A program made the translations under genes and the position numbers. A DNA stretch of 5,427 bases from an uncultured Dyadobacter sp. (lineage in GTDB: Bacteria > Bacteroidota > Bacteroidia > Cytophagales > Spirosomataceae), in assembly GCA_946481035.1 (NCBI GenBank), contig CAMLNK010000363.1, forward strand, positions 1-5,427, written 5' to 3'. The notes beneath the pieces are model-generated. The model was not told the DNA's origin. It was given only the letters and a program-made list of their open reading frames with translations, and ran no database searches. Shown one piece after another: positions 1 to 5,427 of the stretch (position 1 is its first letter; every line of letters starts with the position of its first letter).

Positions 1-541
1 CGCCTTCTACGTTCACCACGTAACGGTCGGCCACGAGCACATTGATTTCGCCGGATTTGCTTTCGTTGTTATATTTCTCAAAAGCCTTGTAGCCCTCGAT
101 CTTGGTGGTCTTTTCGTAACCATTGGTCGTTTCTTTATCGATTTCGGCGATGGACCACGCCGCAAGTGCCATGGTGGAAACACCGGCGATACCGCCCGTA
201 TCCACGATTTCGACATTCAGCGATTCGTTGGAGTTTCCTTTATATTTCGCCTGGGCCGTGGAGACGGTAAAGCCCATTGCGCCGGTTTTTTCGCCTGTCG
301 CTTCCGTGCGGCTCATGCCGGCAAGGGTTTCGGGCAGGAGGTCTTTCAGCTTGCGGAAATCCACCGGGTCGACGGCCTCGCGGTCGCCCATTTCCTTGGC
401 TTTATCGGCAATGGCCTGAAGAGCGTCGGCCGGACTGTCGGCGGCGGCTTTTTCTTCGGCTTCTTTTTCTTCCTGTTTGCTGCCGCAACCATTTAAGAGC
501 AGGGCGCACGAAAGAAATGCGGCTATAAAGGATGTTTTCAT
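1..541 (-). CDS. Uncharacterised lipoprotein, 3' end cut by window edge
   Basis: The 180 visible codons begin at an ATG at 539-541 and run off the left edge. The N-terminus is a type II signal peptide: MKTS, a hydrophobic stretch (residues 5-16), then a lipobox L16-N17-G18 with the acylated cysteine at C19. The next part is rich in Lys, Glu and Ala (residues 21-34), probably a flexible tether. A globular region follows from about residue 60, with a strand-like start (MGFTVSTAQAKY, 89-100), an acidic-glycine turn VDTGGIAG (113-120) and an alternating pattern at 147-178 (GYKAFEKYN, NVLVADRYVVNVEG). I do not recognise the family and assign no function. By the signal it should sit in an outer or inner membrane of the envelope. 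It lies 84 bp downstream of lgt on the same strand, so the two may be co-transcribed, and Lgt should lipidate it. No Shine-Dalgarno sequence precedes the ATG. The reading frame and lipobox are clear. Confidence 0.85.
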   Translation of the reverse strand, partial: MKTSFIAAFLSCALLLNGCGSKQEEKEAEEKAAADSPADALQAIADKAKEMGDREAVDPVDFRKLKDLLPETLAGMSRTEATGEKTGAMGFTVSTAQAKYKGNSNESLNVEIVDTGGIAGVSTMALAAWSIAEIDKETTNGYEKTTKIEGYKAFEKYNNESKSGEINVLVADRYVVNVEG

Positions 542-563
542 CTGACAGTTGTTAGAGTTGTTT

Positions 564-571
564 CAAACTAA
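564..571 (-). promoter_or_regulatory. Weak candidate -7 element for the lipoprotein gene
   Basis: On the minus strand this reads TTAGTTTG, seven of eight bases of the Bacteroidota -7 consensus TAnnTTTG, and ends 22 bp before the lipoprotein ATG. I see no convincing TTG or TTTG at the expected -33 distance, so this may be a weak promoter or chance in an AT-rich gap. Read-through from lgt is the alternative. Confidence 0.3.
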
Positions 572-583
572 TTACAATGTAAT
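571..583. repeat. Short inverted repeat in the lgt-lipoprotein gap
   Basis: ATTACA and TGTAAT are perfect inverted 6-bp arms around a single A. The repeat lies in the 84-bp gap between lgt and the lipoprotein gene, touching the upstream end of the candidate -7 element at 564-571. Its size and position would suit a dimeric regulator's operator, but a repeat this short in AT-rich DNA can easily occur by chance. It is too short and lacks the T run needed for an intrinsic terminator. Confidence 0.3.
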
Positions 584-625
584 GAAAACACCGCTTCGAT
601 GCACGCCTACTCTTCTGAGCTAGTT

Positions 626-1456
626 TCAGGCTGCAACCTCCGTGGGATTCTGCCGTGAACGTATGATGAAAAACAGGCCGAGCAGCACTGCCGGAATACT
701 CAGGATTTGTCCCATATTCAATGCATAGTTCGCTTCGAATGCCTCCTGGTTTTCTTTCAGGAATTCGAACAGGAACCGGAGTGTGAACACCCATACGAGG
801 AATACCCCGACCATCAGCCCGCGTGGTGTGGCCGCCTTGTATTTGTTCCAGATTGCGATCAGGACGAACGTAAGGATGAAGCAGGAAATGGATTCGTAGA
901 GTTGTGCCGGGTGACGCGGGATTTGCAGGAACTCGGTATTTTGCCGGAAAATGAAAGCCCAGGGCAGATCGGACGGTTTTCCGACGATCTCGGAGTTCAT
1001 CAGGTTACCAAAGCGGATAAACGAGCCGCCCAATGCGAAAGTGATGGTCAGTCGGTCGGTCACCCAGAAGAACGTTTGACCGGTACCTGCGCGCGAGCGT
1101 GAGTACAACAAGAGCCCGATCACGGTCCCGATCACCGCACCATGGCTCGCAAGCCCCGCATAAGGAGGTAATATTACTTCCAGGGGATTTTTGAACAGCA
1201 CTTCGGGTTCATAAAAAAGGAAATGGCCTAAGCGGGCACCGATGACGATCGAGAGCACCATATAAAGCGTAAGCGAGTCGATATCTTCCAGCGTTTTTCC
1301 TTCTTTCTTGAAAATATAGATCATAATTTGCTGGCCGATCAGGAAGCCGGCTGCGAAAAGAAGACCATACCAACGGACAGGGAAGGGACCAAAACCGGCG
1401 ATCTCCGGAATGGTGAAAATTTCGGGACTTGCGTCCCACATGATGTATGAAAGCAT
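626..1456 (-). CDS. lgt: Prolipoprotein diacylglyceryl transferase
   Basis: Lgt is an inner-membrane enzyme that moves a diacylglyceryl group from phosphatidylglycerol to the lipobox cysteine of prolipoproteins, the first step of lipoprotein maturation. The 276-residue protein is of normal family length and has repeated hydrophobic segments (about 31-48, 64-82, 101-118, 190-204, 213-230, 249-266). Family hallmarks are visible: VRWYGLLFA with Y30; ASHGAVIG with H105, matching the HGG/HGA motif; FIRFGNLMNSEIVG (147-159) with R148, N151, N154, E156 and G159, the Lgt signature containing an essential arginine; HPAQLYES (182-189); and LRFLFEFLKE with R227 and E231, aligning with the second essential arginine region. 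K234 stands where E. coli, from memory, has arginine (FFRQP). The start at 1454-1456 is preferred; an in-frame ATG at 1439-1441 would lose five residues. A perfect TATATTTG promoter element lies 20 bp upstream. A lipoprotein gene follows on the same strand. Confidence 0.97.
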   Translation of the reverse strand: MLSYIMWDASPEIFTIPEIAGFGPFPVRWYGLLFAAGFLIGQQIMIYIFKKEGKTLEDIDSLTLYMVLSIVIGARLGHFLFYEPEVLFKNPLEVILPPYAGLASHGAVIGTVIGLLLYSRSRAGTGQTFFWVTDRLTITFALGGSFIRFGNLMNSEIVGKPSDLPWAFIFRQNTEFLQIPRHPAQLYESISCFILTFVLIAIWNKYKAATPRGLMVGVFLVWVFTLRFLFEFLKENQEAFEANYALNMGQILSIPAVLLGLFFIIRSRQNPTEVAA

Positions 1457-1476
1457 GCGTTTGTGATGTTAATGAC

Positions 1477-1507
1477 CAAATATACTAATATGAGACAAGA
1501 CGCGAAA
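1477..1507 (-). promoter_or_regulatory. Bacteroidota-type promoter of lgt
   Basis: On the minus strand, positions 1484 to 1477 read TATATTTG, a perfect match to the Bacteroidota -7 consensus TAnnTTTG. Exactly 19 bp upstream (1507-1504) is TTTC, three of four bases of the TTTG form of the -33 element. The predicted transcription start would fall near 1473, giving an lgt leader of roughly 15-20 nt. The -33 position coincides with the first base of the divergent yidD start codon. The -7 match is strong and the -33 match only fair. Confidence 0.6.
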
Positions 1508-1716
1508 TGAAATTTTTACTCATAGCCCTCGTGCGCTTTTATCAGGCGGCACTTTCGCCTTATTTGCCCAATTCGTGCCGTTACACGCCTACCTGCTCAC
1601 AGTATATGATCGAGGCCGTGCAGAAATACGGCCCTTTCAAAGGCGGTTGGCTGGGGCTGAAACGCATCGCGCGCTGCCATCCCTGGGGCGGCCATGGCCA
1701 CGACCCGGTACCATGA
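1507..1716 (+). CDS. yidD: Membrane protein insertion efficiency factor YidD
   Basis: YidD is a small, cysteine-rich, membrane-associated protein that assists YidC/Sec-dependent insertion of inner-membrane proteins. The 69-residue product is near the short end of the family and looks complete. It has a hydrophobic, amphipathic N-terminus ([18 protein letters not shown]), the signature [10 protein letters not shown] (24-33) with C24 and C30, then [21 protein letters not shown] (40-60) with C57, and the usual ending [13 protein letters not shown] replaces the more common GGxGYDPVP. The ATG at 1507 is preceded by no Shine-Dalgarno sequence. In many bacteria yidD sits between rnpA and yidC; here it diverges from lgt, another envelope-biogenesis gene. 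Its stop lies one base from the stop of the convergent moxR gene, leaving no room for a separate terminator. I see no clear TAnnTTTG element for this gene on the plus strand. Confidence 0.95.
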   Translation: MKFLLIALVRFYQAALSPYLPNSCRYTPTCSQYMIEAVQKYGPFKGGWLGLKRIARCHPWGGHGHDPVP

Positions 1717-1717
1717 A

Positions 1718-2671
1718 TTATCCAATGGCGACCTTCCGCAGGATGGAATCGATGATAGTCATCGTGCGCACGCCATCGGCTTCGGCCTCGTAGTTGAGCA
1801 GAATGCGGTGGTTCATAATGTCGGGGGCGAGTTCCTTGATGTCCTCGGGCAGCACGTAATCACGCCCTTCGAGATAGGCCAATGCTTTTGCGGCGCGGTT
1901 GAGGTAAATCGTAGCCCGCGGCGACGCCCCGAACTGAATGTAACGCGCCTCGTCGCGAAGCCCGTAGTCGAGCGGGCGGCGGGTGGCAAATACCAGTTCA
2001 ATAATGTAGCGTTCGAGTGTATCGGAGATATTCACCTTGTTCACTTCATCGCGGATCGCGAAAATCTCCTCTTTGTTCAGAATGGGCCGGATTTTATACT
2101 CATAATTAATGTCCGACATCCGGCGCATTACTTCCAGCTCCTTCATCTTGTCGAGGTAATCGACGTAGACTTTCATCATGAACCGGTCGATCTGCGCTTC
2201 CGGGAGCGGGTAGGTACCTTCTTGTTCTACCGGGTTTTGGGTGGCGAGCACGACAAATGGGCGGTCGAGGAGAAAAGTTTCGTCGCCGATCGTCACCTGT
2301 CTTTCCTGCATCGCTTCGAGCAATGCGGATTGCACTTTCGCAGGCGAGCGGTTCACCTCGTCGGCCAGGATCAGGTTCGAGAAAATAGGCCCTTTTTTAA
2401 CTTCGTAGTCGCCTATTTTGGGCTTATAAATCATCGTCCCGATCAAATCCGCGGGAAGCAGGTCGGGCGTGAACTGAATGCGTTTGAATTCCAGGTGGAG
2501 GACTTTGGCCATCACGTTGATGGTCAAAGTTTTGGCTAGTCCCGGAACGCCTTCGAGCAAAATATGCCCGCCGGTGAAAAGGCCTATCAGCAGTCGGTTC
2601 AGCAGCTTGTCCTGCCCTACCACTACCTTGCCCATTTCGTCCAGTACCTCCCTGATTTTTTCTATATACAT
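1718..2671 (-). CDS. MoxR-family AAA+ ATPase
   Basis: MoxR proteins are cytoplasmic AAA+ ATPases thought to act as chaperones that mature or activate partner proteins, often ones with VWA or DUF58 domains. The 317-residue product is a normal length and is intact. It begins with VVVGQDKLL (17-25) and GGHILLEGVPGLAKT (34-48), the latter holding the Walker A motif. It continues with FTPDLLPADLIGT (67-79), Walker B LILADEVNR (100-108), sensor 1 LATQNPVEQEGTYPLPEAQIDRF (142-164, the most typical MoxR segment) and sensor 2 FGASPRA (247-253), and ends in a small helical lid domain. The ATG at 2669-2671 is 27 bp after the prmC stop on the same strand, so the two are probably co-transcribed. No Shine-Dalgarno sequence is visible. 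The gene is last in its unit, and no DUF58 or VWA partner follows, so its client cannot be named from this window. Confidence 0.95.
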   Translation of the reverse strand: MYIEKIREVLDEMGKVVVGQDKLLNRLLIGLFTGGHILLEGVPGLAKTLTINVMAKVLHLEFKRIQFTPDLLPADLIGTMIYKPKIGDYEVKKGPIFSNLILADEVNRSPAKVQSALLEAMQERQVTIGDETFLLDRPFVVLATQNPVEQEGTYPLPEAQIDRFMMKVYVDYLDKMKELEVMRRMSDINYEYKIRPILNKEEIFAIRDEVNKVNISDTLERYIIELVFATRRPLDYGLRDEARYIQFGASPRATIYLNRAAKALAYLEGRDYVLPEDIKELAPDIMNHRILLNYEAEADGVRTMTIIDSILRKVAIG

Positions 2672-2698
2672 GAAAATTGGGTCAAAAATTGAAATGGA

Positions 2699-3559
2699 TC
2701 AGGCCCAGATAGCTCTCACGAAGCGGTCCTTACCATTGATATCACGAAGGATTTCCACGTTTTTGTAATTCCTTTCTTCAAAAACCTGTTTGGTTTCGGC
2801 ACCGAAATGCTCGTTAATCTCGACATAGCATTTGCCGTGCTGTTTCAAATGGTGTACCCCAAAGTCGGCGATAGCTTTGTAGAAAAGCAGCGGATCGTTG
2901 TCTTCCACGAACAATGCCTCATGCGGCTCGAAACGAAGCACATTCGGGCGCATGCTTTCGGCCTCGGAATAGGTTACATACGGCGGATTGCTCACCAGGC
3001 AGTCGAATTGTACGATATTGCCGGGCAGTGGGAAGGTTACATTGAGCATATCCTGCTTCGCGAATGTAACGTCGGCAATAAGCTGACGGGCGTTTTCTTT
3101 CGCCACTGCCAAAGCTTCGTCCGAAACGTCCCACGCGTGCACACTCACATGCGGGAGGAAGCGTGCGAGCACGATGGCGATACAGCCGCTTCCGGTTCCG
3201 ATATCGAGAATGGAGATATTTTTATCAGGCTCGGCGTAGTCGCGCGTCACCATTTGCACCAGCTCCTCGGTTTCCGGACGCGGGATGAGTACCGCCGAGG
3301 AAACGCGGAATTCGAGGCCGCAAAACTCGGTAGAGCCGATAATATGCTGAACGGGTTCGTTGTTGTTCAGGCGTTTGATGATGTTATCCCAGTCGGGCTG
3401 TGCCGTATTTTCCGGTATCGGGCGATCCACCAGCACATCGATATTGCGGAGGCGCATATAGTGCTCCAACAGCATGAACGAGATTGCCTGAGCCTCTTTT
3501 TCGGGATAAACTGTGATGTTTTTAACTATATATAAATAAAGCTGGCGTGCGGAAGTCAT
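2699..3559 (-). CDS. prmC: Peptide chain release factor N5-glutamine methyltransferase
   Basis: PrmC (HemK) methylates the glutamine of the GGQ motif in release factors RF1 and RF2 using S-adenosylmethionine, improving translation termination in the cytoplasm. The product is 286 residues from the ATG at 3557-3559, a normal length. Counting from the alternative GTG at 3563-3565 (288 residues), the N-terminal helical substrate-binding domain occupies about 1-85 and contains EPVQHIIGSTEF (70-81). AVLIPRPETEELV (91-103) is the typical PrmC linker, LDIGTGSGCIAI (120-131) is the SAM-binding loop, and SNPPYV (192-197) is the NPPY catalytic motif that positions the glutamine. GTG AAA ATG lies at the start; I chose the ATG because it needs no alternative initiation codon, but the GTG is possible. 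The gene diverges from ribD across about 84 bp and is followed by moxR after 27 bp. Confidence 0.96.
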   Translation of the reverse strand: MTSARQLYLYIVKNITVYPEKEAQAISFMLLEHYMRLRNIDVLVDRPIPENTAQPDWDNIIKRLNNNEPVQHIIGSTEFCGLEFRVSSAVLIPRPETEELVQMVTRDYAEPDKNISILDIGTGSGCIAIVLARFLPHVSVHAWDVSDEALAVAKENARQLIADVTFAKQDMLNVTFPLPGNIVQFDCLVSNPPYVTYSEAESMRPNVLRFEPHEALFVEDNDPLLFYKAIADFGVHHLKQHGKCYVEINEHFGAETKQVFEERNYKNVEILRDINGKDRFVRAIWA

Positions 3560-3565
3560 TTTCAC

Positions 3566-3616
3566 TGATTTTGATCCAATGTCGGAAAGTTAGCAAATTA
3601 TAGGAACTCCCGAAAG
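3566..3616. other. prmC-side part of the prmC/ribD divergent intergenic region
   Basis: This is the prmC-proximal part of the divergent gap. On the minus strand it contains TATAATTTG at 3603-3595, which has TA and TTTG elements but three bases between them instead of two, so it is only a degenerate match to TAnnTTTG. A prmC promoter should lie here by position, but I cannot point to a convincing one. No small gene is visible. Confidence 0.3.
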
Positions 3617-3645
3617 TTGAGTTTAAAAGGGCATTTGTATTTTTG
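3617..3645 (+). promoter_or_regulatory. Bacteroidota-type promoter of ribD
   Basis: TTG at 3617-3619 is followed after 18 bp by TATTTTTG at 3638-3645, a perfect match to the Bacteroidota TAnnTTTG -7 element with normal spacing. The -7 element ends only four bases before the ribD ATG (3650-3652), so the transcription start should fall at or within about two bases of the start codon. I see no riboflavin (FMN) riboswitch; there is no room for one. Confidence 0.65.
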
Positions 3646-3649
3646 CCAC

Positions 3650-4714
3650 ATGGAGACGCACAATCAATGGATGGAACGGGCCTTGCAGCTCGCCGAATAC
3701 GGCCGCGGGGCGGTGAGCCCTAACCCCATGGTAGGCTGTGTGATCGTCCATGAAGGCCGGATTATCGGTGAAGGCTGGCACCGCGCCTATGGCGGGCCGC
3801 ACGCGGAAGTGCGGGCGATCGAAGATGCAGATGCCAAAGGTAATTCGCATTTGCTGCCACAAGCCACGGCCTATGTTACGCTCGAACCTTGCTCGCACAC
3901 GGGTAAGACGCCCCCGTGCGCGGACCTGCTTGTGAGCCGCCAGCTGAAAAAAGTAGTCATTTGCAATAATGATCCCAATCCGCTGGTTTCCGGGCGGGGC
4001 ATCCGTCGGATACGCGAGGCCGGGATTGAAGTAGAATGCAATCTGTTCGAAGCGCGGGGACTGGAACTGAACAAGCGGTTCTTCACGGCTATGACCCTCA
4101 AAAGGCCTTACGTAATCCTCAAATGGGCGGAAACAGCCGATGGTTTTCTGGGATATGACGCCGGTAGCCCGGTTCAGATCAGCGGTGCATTGTCGGGCAT
4201 GCGCGTGCACCAATGGCGTACCGAGGAGGATTCCATTATGGTAGGTTATAAAACCGCACTTATGGATAATCCCCGGCTGAATGTGCGGCAGTGGACAGGA
4301 ACGAATCCGGTGCGGATCGTCACCGACAGGCGCCTGCAATTGCCTCCGCATCTTCATTTGCTGGATAATTCGCAAAGTACAATTGTGGTCAACTACGATC
4401 GCGAAACCGGAATTCCGACAGAGCCCCAACGATACGCGTTACCTTCGACAGCCTATTTGAAAATTGACAGGGAGCGCGACGAGATCGCCCAACTACTGGC
4501 AGGCCTGCACCAGCGTAAAATCCACTCGGTATTGGTAGAGGGAGGTGCGGCGGTGATCAACGCATTCTTTGAAAGCGGTTTGTGGGACGAAATCCGCCGG
4601 TGCCAGGGCAAACTGACGATCGGCCATGGCGTAGCCGCTCCCGCGCCACGGGGCGTGTTCAAAGGTTCGGAACAGATCGGTGATGATTTATGGACTTTCT
4701 ACAATCGGATTTAG
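3650..4714 (+). CDS. ribD: Bifunctional riboflavin biosynthesis protein RibD (deaminase/reductase)
   Basis: RibD carries out two successive cytoplasmic steps of riboflavin synthesis: deamination of the pyrimidine made from GTP, then NADPH-dependent reduction of its ribose. The product is 354 residues, near the family norm. The deaminase domain (about 1-145) shows SPNPMVGCVIV (23-33), HAEVRAI with zinc ligand H51 and catalytic E53, and EPCSHTGKTPPC (79-90) with the other two zinc ligands C81 and C90, then NDPNPLVSGRG (107-117). The reductase domain (about 152-354) shows RPYVILKWAETADGF (152-166), HQWRTEEDSIMVG (187-199), MDNPRLNVR (205-213), PVRIVTDR (220-227) and LVEGG (295-299). The ATG at 3650 places MERALQLAEYGR where E. 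coli RibD has MARALKLAQRGR. An in-frame TTG at 3617 is part of the promoter and is rejected as start. The gene stands alone, with no other rib gene in the window, and its stop overlaps that of the convergent aroE. Confidence 0.97.
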   Translation: METHNQWMERALQLAEYGRGAVSPNPMVGCVIVHEGRIIGEGWHRAYGGPHAEVRAIEDADAKGNSHLLPQATAYVTLEPCSHTGKTPPCADLLVSRQLKKVVICNNDPNPLVSGRGIRRIREAGIEVECNLFEARGLELNKRFFTAMTLKRPYVILKWAETADGFLGYDAGSPVQISGALSGMRVHQWRTEEDSIMVGYKTALMDNPRLNVRQWTGTNPVRIVTDRRLQLPPHLHLLDNSQSTIVVNYDRETGIPTEPQRYALPSTAYLKIDRERDEIAQLLAGLHQRKIHSVLVEGGAAVINAFFESGLWDEIRRCQGKLTIGHGVAAPAPRGVFKGSEQIGDDLWTFYNRI

Positions 4715-5427
4715 ATACTCCAGAGGTTTTCTTCCGTCGTCCATATGTCCCAGGCTTTCTCTGCCTGCAATTCAAGCATTTTCAACCCATTCATGGTGGC
4801 AGCACCGCGTTCGCTGCCTTTTTTGAGGAATAATGTTTCGGCCGGGTTATACACGAGGTCGTACAGATAGTGGTTCCTGGTTACCCATTCGTAGGGGATC
4901 GAGGGGCATTCTTCTGTGTTGGGATAAGTTCCCAAGGGGGTAGTATTGATGATCAACCGGTGGTTTTCGATCAATTCCTGGGTAAGTCCTTCGTAAGACA
5001 CGCAGTCGTCGCTCTTCTGGCGTGAAACGAGCGTATACTCCATTTCAAGGTCTTTTAAAGCTACTTGCACCGCCTTGGCAGCACCGCCGTTACCGAGCAC
5101 CAGCGCCTTGATATACTTGCAGGATTCGCCCCGCTTATCGAACCATTCTACCAGCGATTGCTGGAAACCGTAGTAATCGGTATTGAAGCCCTTGGTACTG
5201 CCGTCTGCGTAGATTTTGATCGTATTGACCGCCCCAATGCGCTCGGCCGAGGCATCGTCGAGGTCGTCGAGGTAGGCGATCACATCTTTTTTATAAGGGA
5301 TCGTCACGTTCAACCCACGGAGATCGTGTTTCGTTTTTAGCAATTCGGGCAGTTCTTCCAGGGATTTTATCTCAAAAAGCTCATAGCTGCTCTCTTTGAT
5401 CTTCTCGCGGATGAATTTGTCGGTGAA
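4711..5427 (-). CDS. aroE: Shikimate dehydrogenase (NADP+), 5' end cut by window edge
   Basis: AroE reduces 3-dehydroshikimate to shikimate with NADPH, the fourth step of the shikimate pathway to chorismate and aromatic amino acids, in the cytoplasm. The 238 visible residues read open to the right edge; by comparison with the family about 15-25 N-terminal residues, including the GxPxxHSxSP substrate motif, are missing. Counting from the edge, the sequence starts FTDKFIRE, then LEELPELL (23-30), LNVTIPYKK (39-47) with the catalytic lysine K46, and GFNTDYYGF (80-88) with the catalytic aspartate D84. The Rossmann dinucleotide loop LGNGGAAKAV (111-120), INTTPLGTYPN (160-170), DLVYNPAETLFL (190-201) and the C-terminal NGLKMLELQAEKAW (213-226) follow. 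An in-frame TTG at 5343 is an internal leucine codon, not a start, because homologous sequence continues upstream. The gene converges on ribD with a 4-bp overlap of the stop codons. Confidence 0.96.
   Translation of the reverse strand, partial: FTDKFIREKIKESSYELFEIKSLEELPELLKTKHDLRGLNVTIPYKKDVIAYLDDLDDASAERIGAVNTIKIYADGSTKGFNTDYYGFQQSLVEWFDKRGESCKYIKALVLGNGGAAKAVQVALKDLEMEYTLVSRQKSDDCVSYEGLTQELIENHRLIINTTPLGTYPNTEECPSIPYEWVTRNHYLYDLVYNPAETLFLKKGSERGAATMNGLKMLELQAEKAWDIWTTEENLWSI

Noticed and set aside
123..528. Two overlapping plus-strand open frames opposite the lipoprotein gene
   Set aside because: The minus-strand frame has a start, signal peptide, lipobox and continuous open frame to the edge, while the plus-strand translations are Arg/Ser/Pro-rich with no motif.
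1690..1699. Perfect 10-bp palindrome GGCCATGGCC near the 3' end of yidD
   Set aside because: It has no loop and no following T run, so it is not an intrinsic terminator, and it encodes the conserved Gly-rich tail of YidD.
1694..2539. Long open frame on the plus strand opposite moxR, 281 codons
   Set aside because: It lies antisense to an intact MoxR gene with all family motifs, and its translation shows no recognisable motif. Codon bias readily leaves such antisense frames open.
2683..2690. AATTTTTG on the minus strand as a moxR -7 element
   Set aside because: It matches seven of eight consensus bases, but no TTG or TTTG lies at the expected -33 position, and the 27-bp gap favours co-transcription with prmC.
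2807..3535. Long open frame on the plus strand opposite prmC, 242 codons
   Set aside because: It is an antisense shadow of prmC, rich in His, Arg and Val without domain signatures; the minus-strand frame has NPPY and the SAM-binding loop.
3585..3618. Direct repeat GAAAGTT (3585-3591 and 3612-3618) between prmC and ribD
   Set aside because: Seven-base repeats 27 bp apart in a short AT-rich gap are expected by chance, and the spacing is not a whole number of helical turns.
3617..3649. TTG at 3617 as the ribD start, adding 11 residues
   Set aside because: The TTG fits as the -33 element of the ribD promoter, and the added residues have no counterpart in E. coli RibD as I recall it.
3623..4429. 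Long open frame on the minus strand opposite ribD, 268 codons
   Set aside because: It is an antisense shadow of ribD; the plus-strand frame has the zinc-binding deaminase motifs and the reductase motifs.
5341..5343. TTG at 5343 as the aroE start
   Set aside because: The frame continues upstream to the edge with AroE-like sequence (FTDKF, LEELPEL), so this codon is an internal leucine.

Overview
The window is a compact stretch of ordinary bacterial chromosome carrying seven protein genes. I see no RNA gene, mobile element, CRISPR array or prophage. It most likely comes from a member of the Bacteroidota, and the style suggests a Cytophagales organism such as Dyadobacter. The reasons are Bacteroidota-type promoter elements (TTG, about 18-19 bp, then TAnnTTTG), no Shine-Dalgarno sequence ahead of any start, roughly half GC content, and protein variants (Lgt, RibD, AroE, YidD) that read like Bacteroidota versions. 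The genus is inferred from general resemblance; no search was run.

Left part (1-1716): on the minus strand, lgt (prolipoprotein diacylglyceryl transferase) is followed after 84 bp by a gene for an unrecognised lipoprotein, whose 3' end lies beyond the left edge. The small plus-strand gene yidD (membrane protein insertion efficiency factor) diverges from lgt across a 50-bp gap that holds a perfect TAnnTTTG element for lgt. These three genes share an envelope-biogenesis theme, and the lipoprotein is a predicted substrate of the neighbouring Lgt.

Middle part (1718-3565): prmC (release-factor glutamine methyltransferase) and a MoxR-family AAA+ ATPase gene lie on the minus strand 27 bp apart, probably as one transcript. 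moxR is the last gene of that unit and meets yidD tail to tail with one base between the stop codons. None of the usual MoxR partners (DUF58, VWA proteins) is present in the window.

Right part (3566-5427): ribD (bifunctional riboflavin biosynthesis deaminase/reductase) diverges from prmC and has a good Bacteroidota promoter placed so close to the start codon that its mRNA may have no leader. ribD converges on aroE (shikimate dehydrogenase), whose 5' end is cut by the right edge. The two stop codons overlap in one TTAG tetranucleotide.

Nearly all of the sequence is coding; no interval longer than 84 bp lacks a gene. I found no strong case for an undescribed system. The points most worth a second look are the possible leaderless ribD mRNA, the uncharacterised lipoprotein beside lgt, the MoxR gene without partners, and the two convergent gene ends with no visible terminator.
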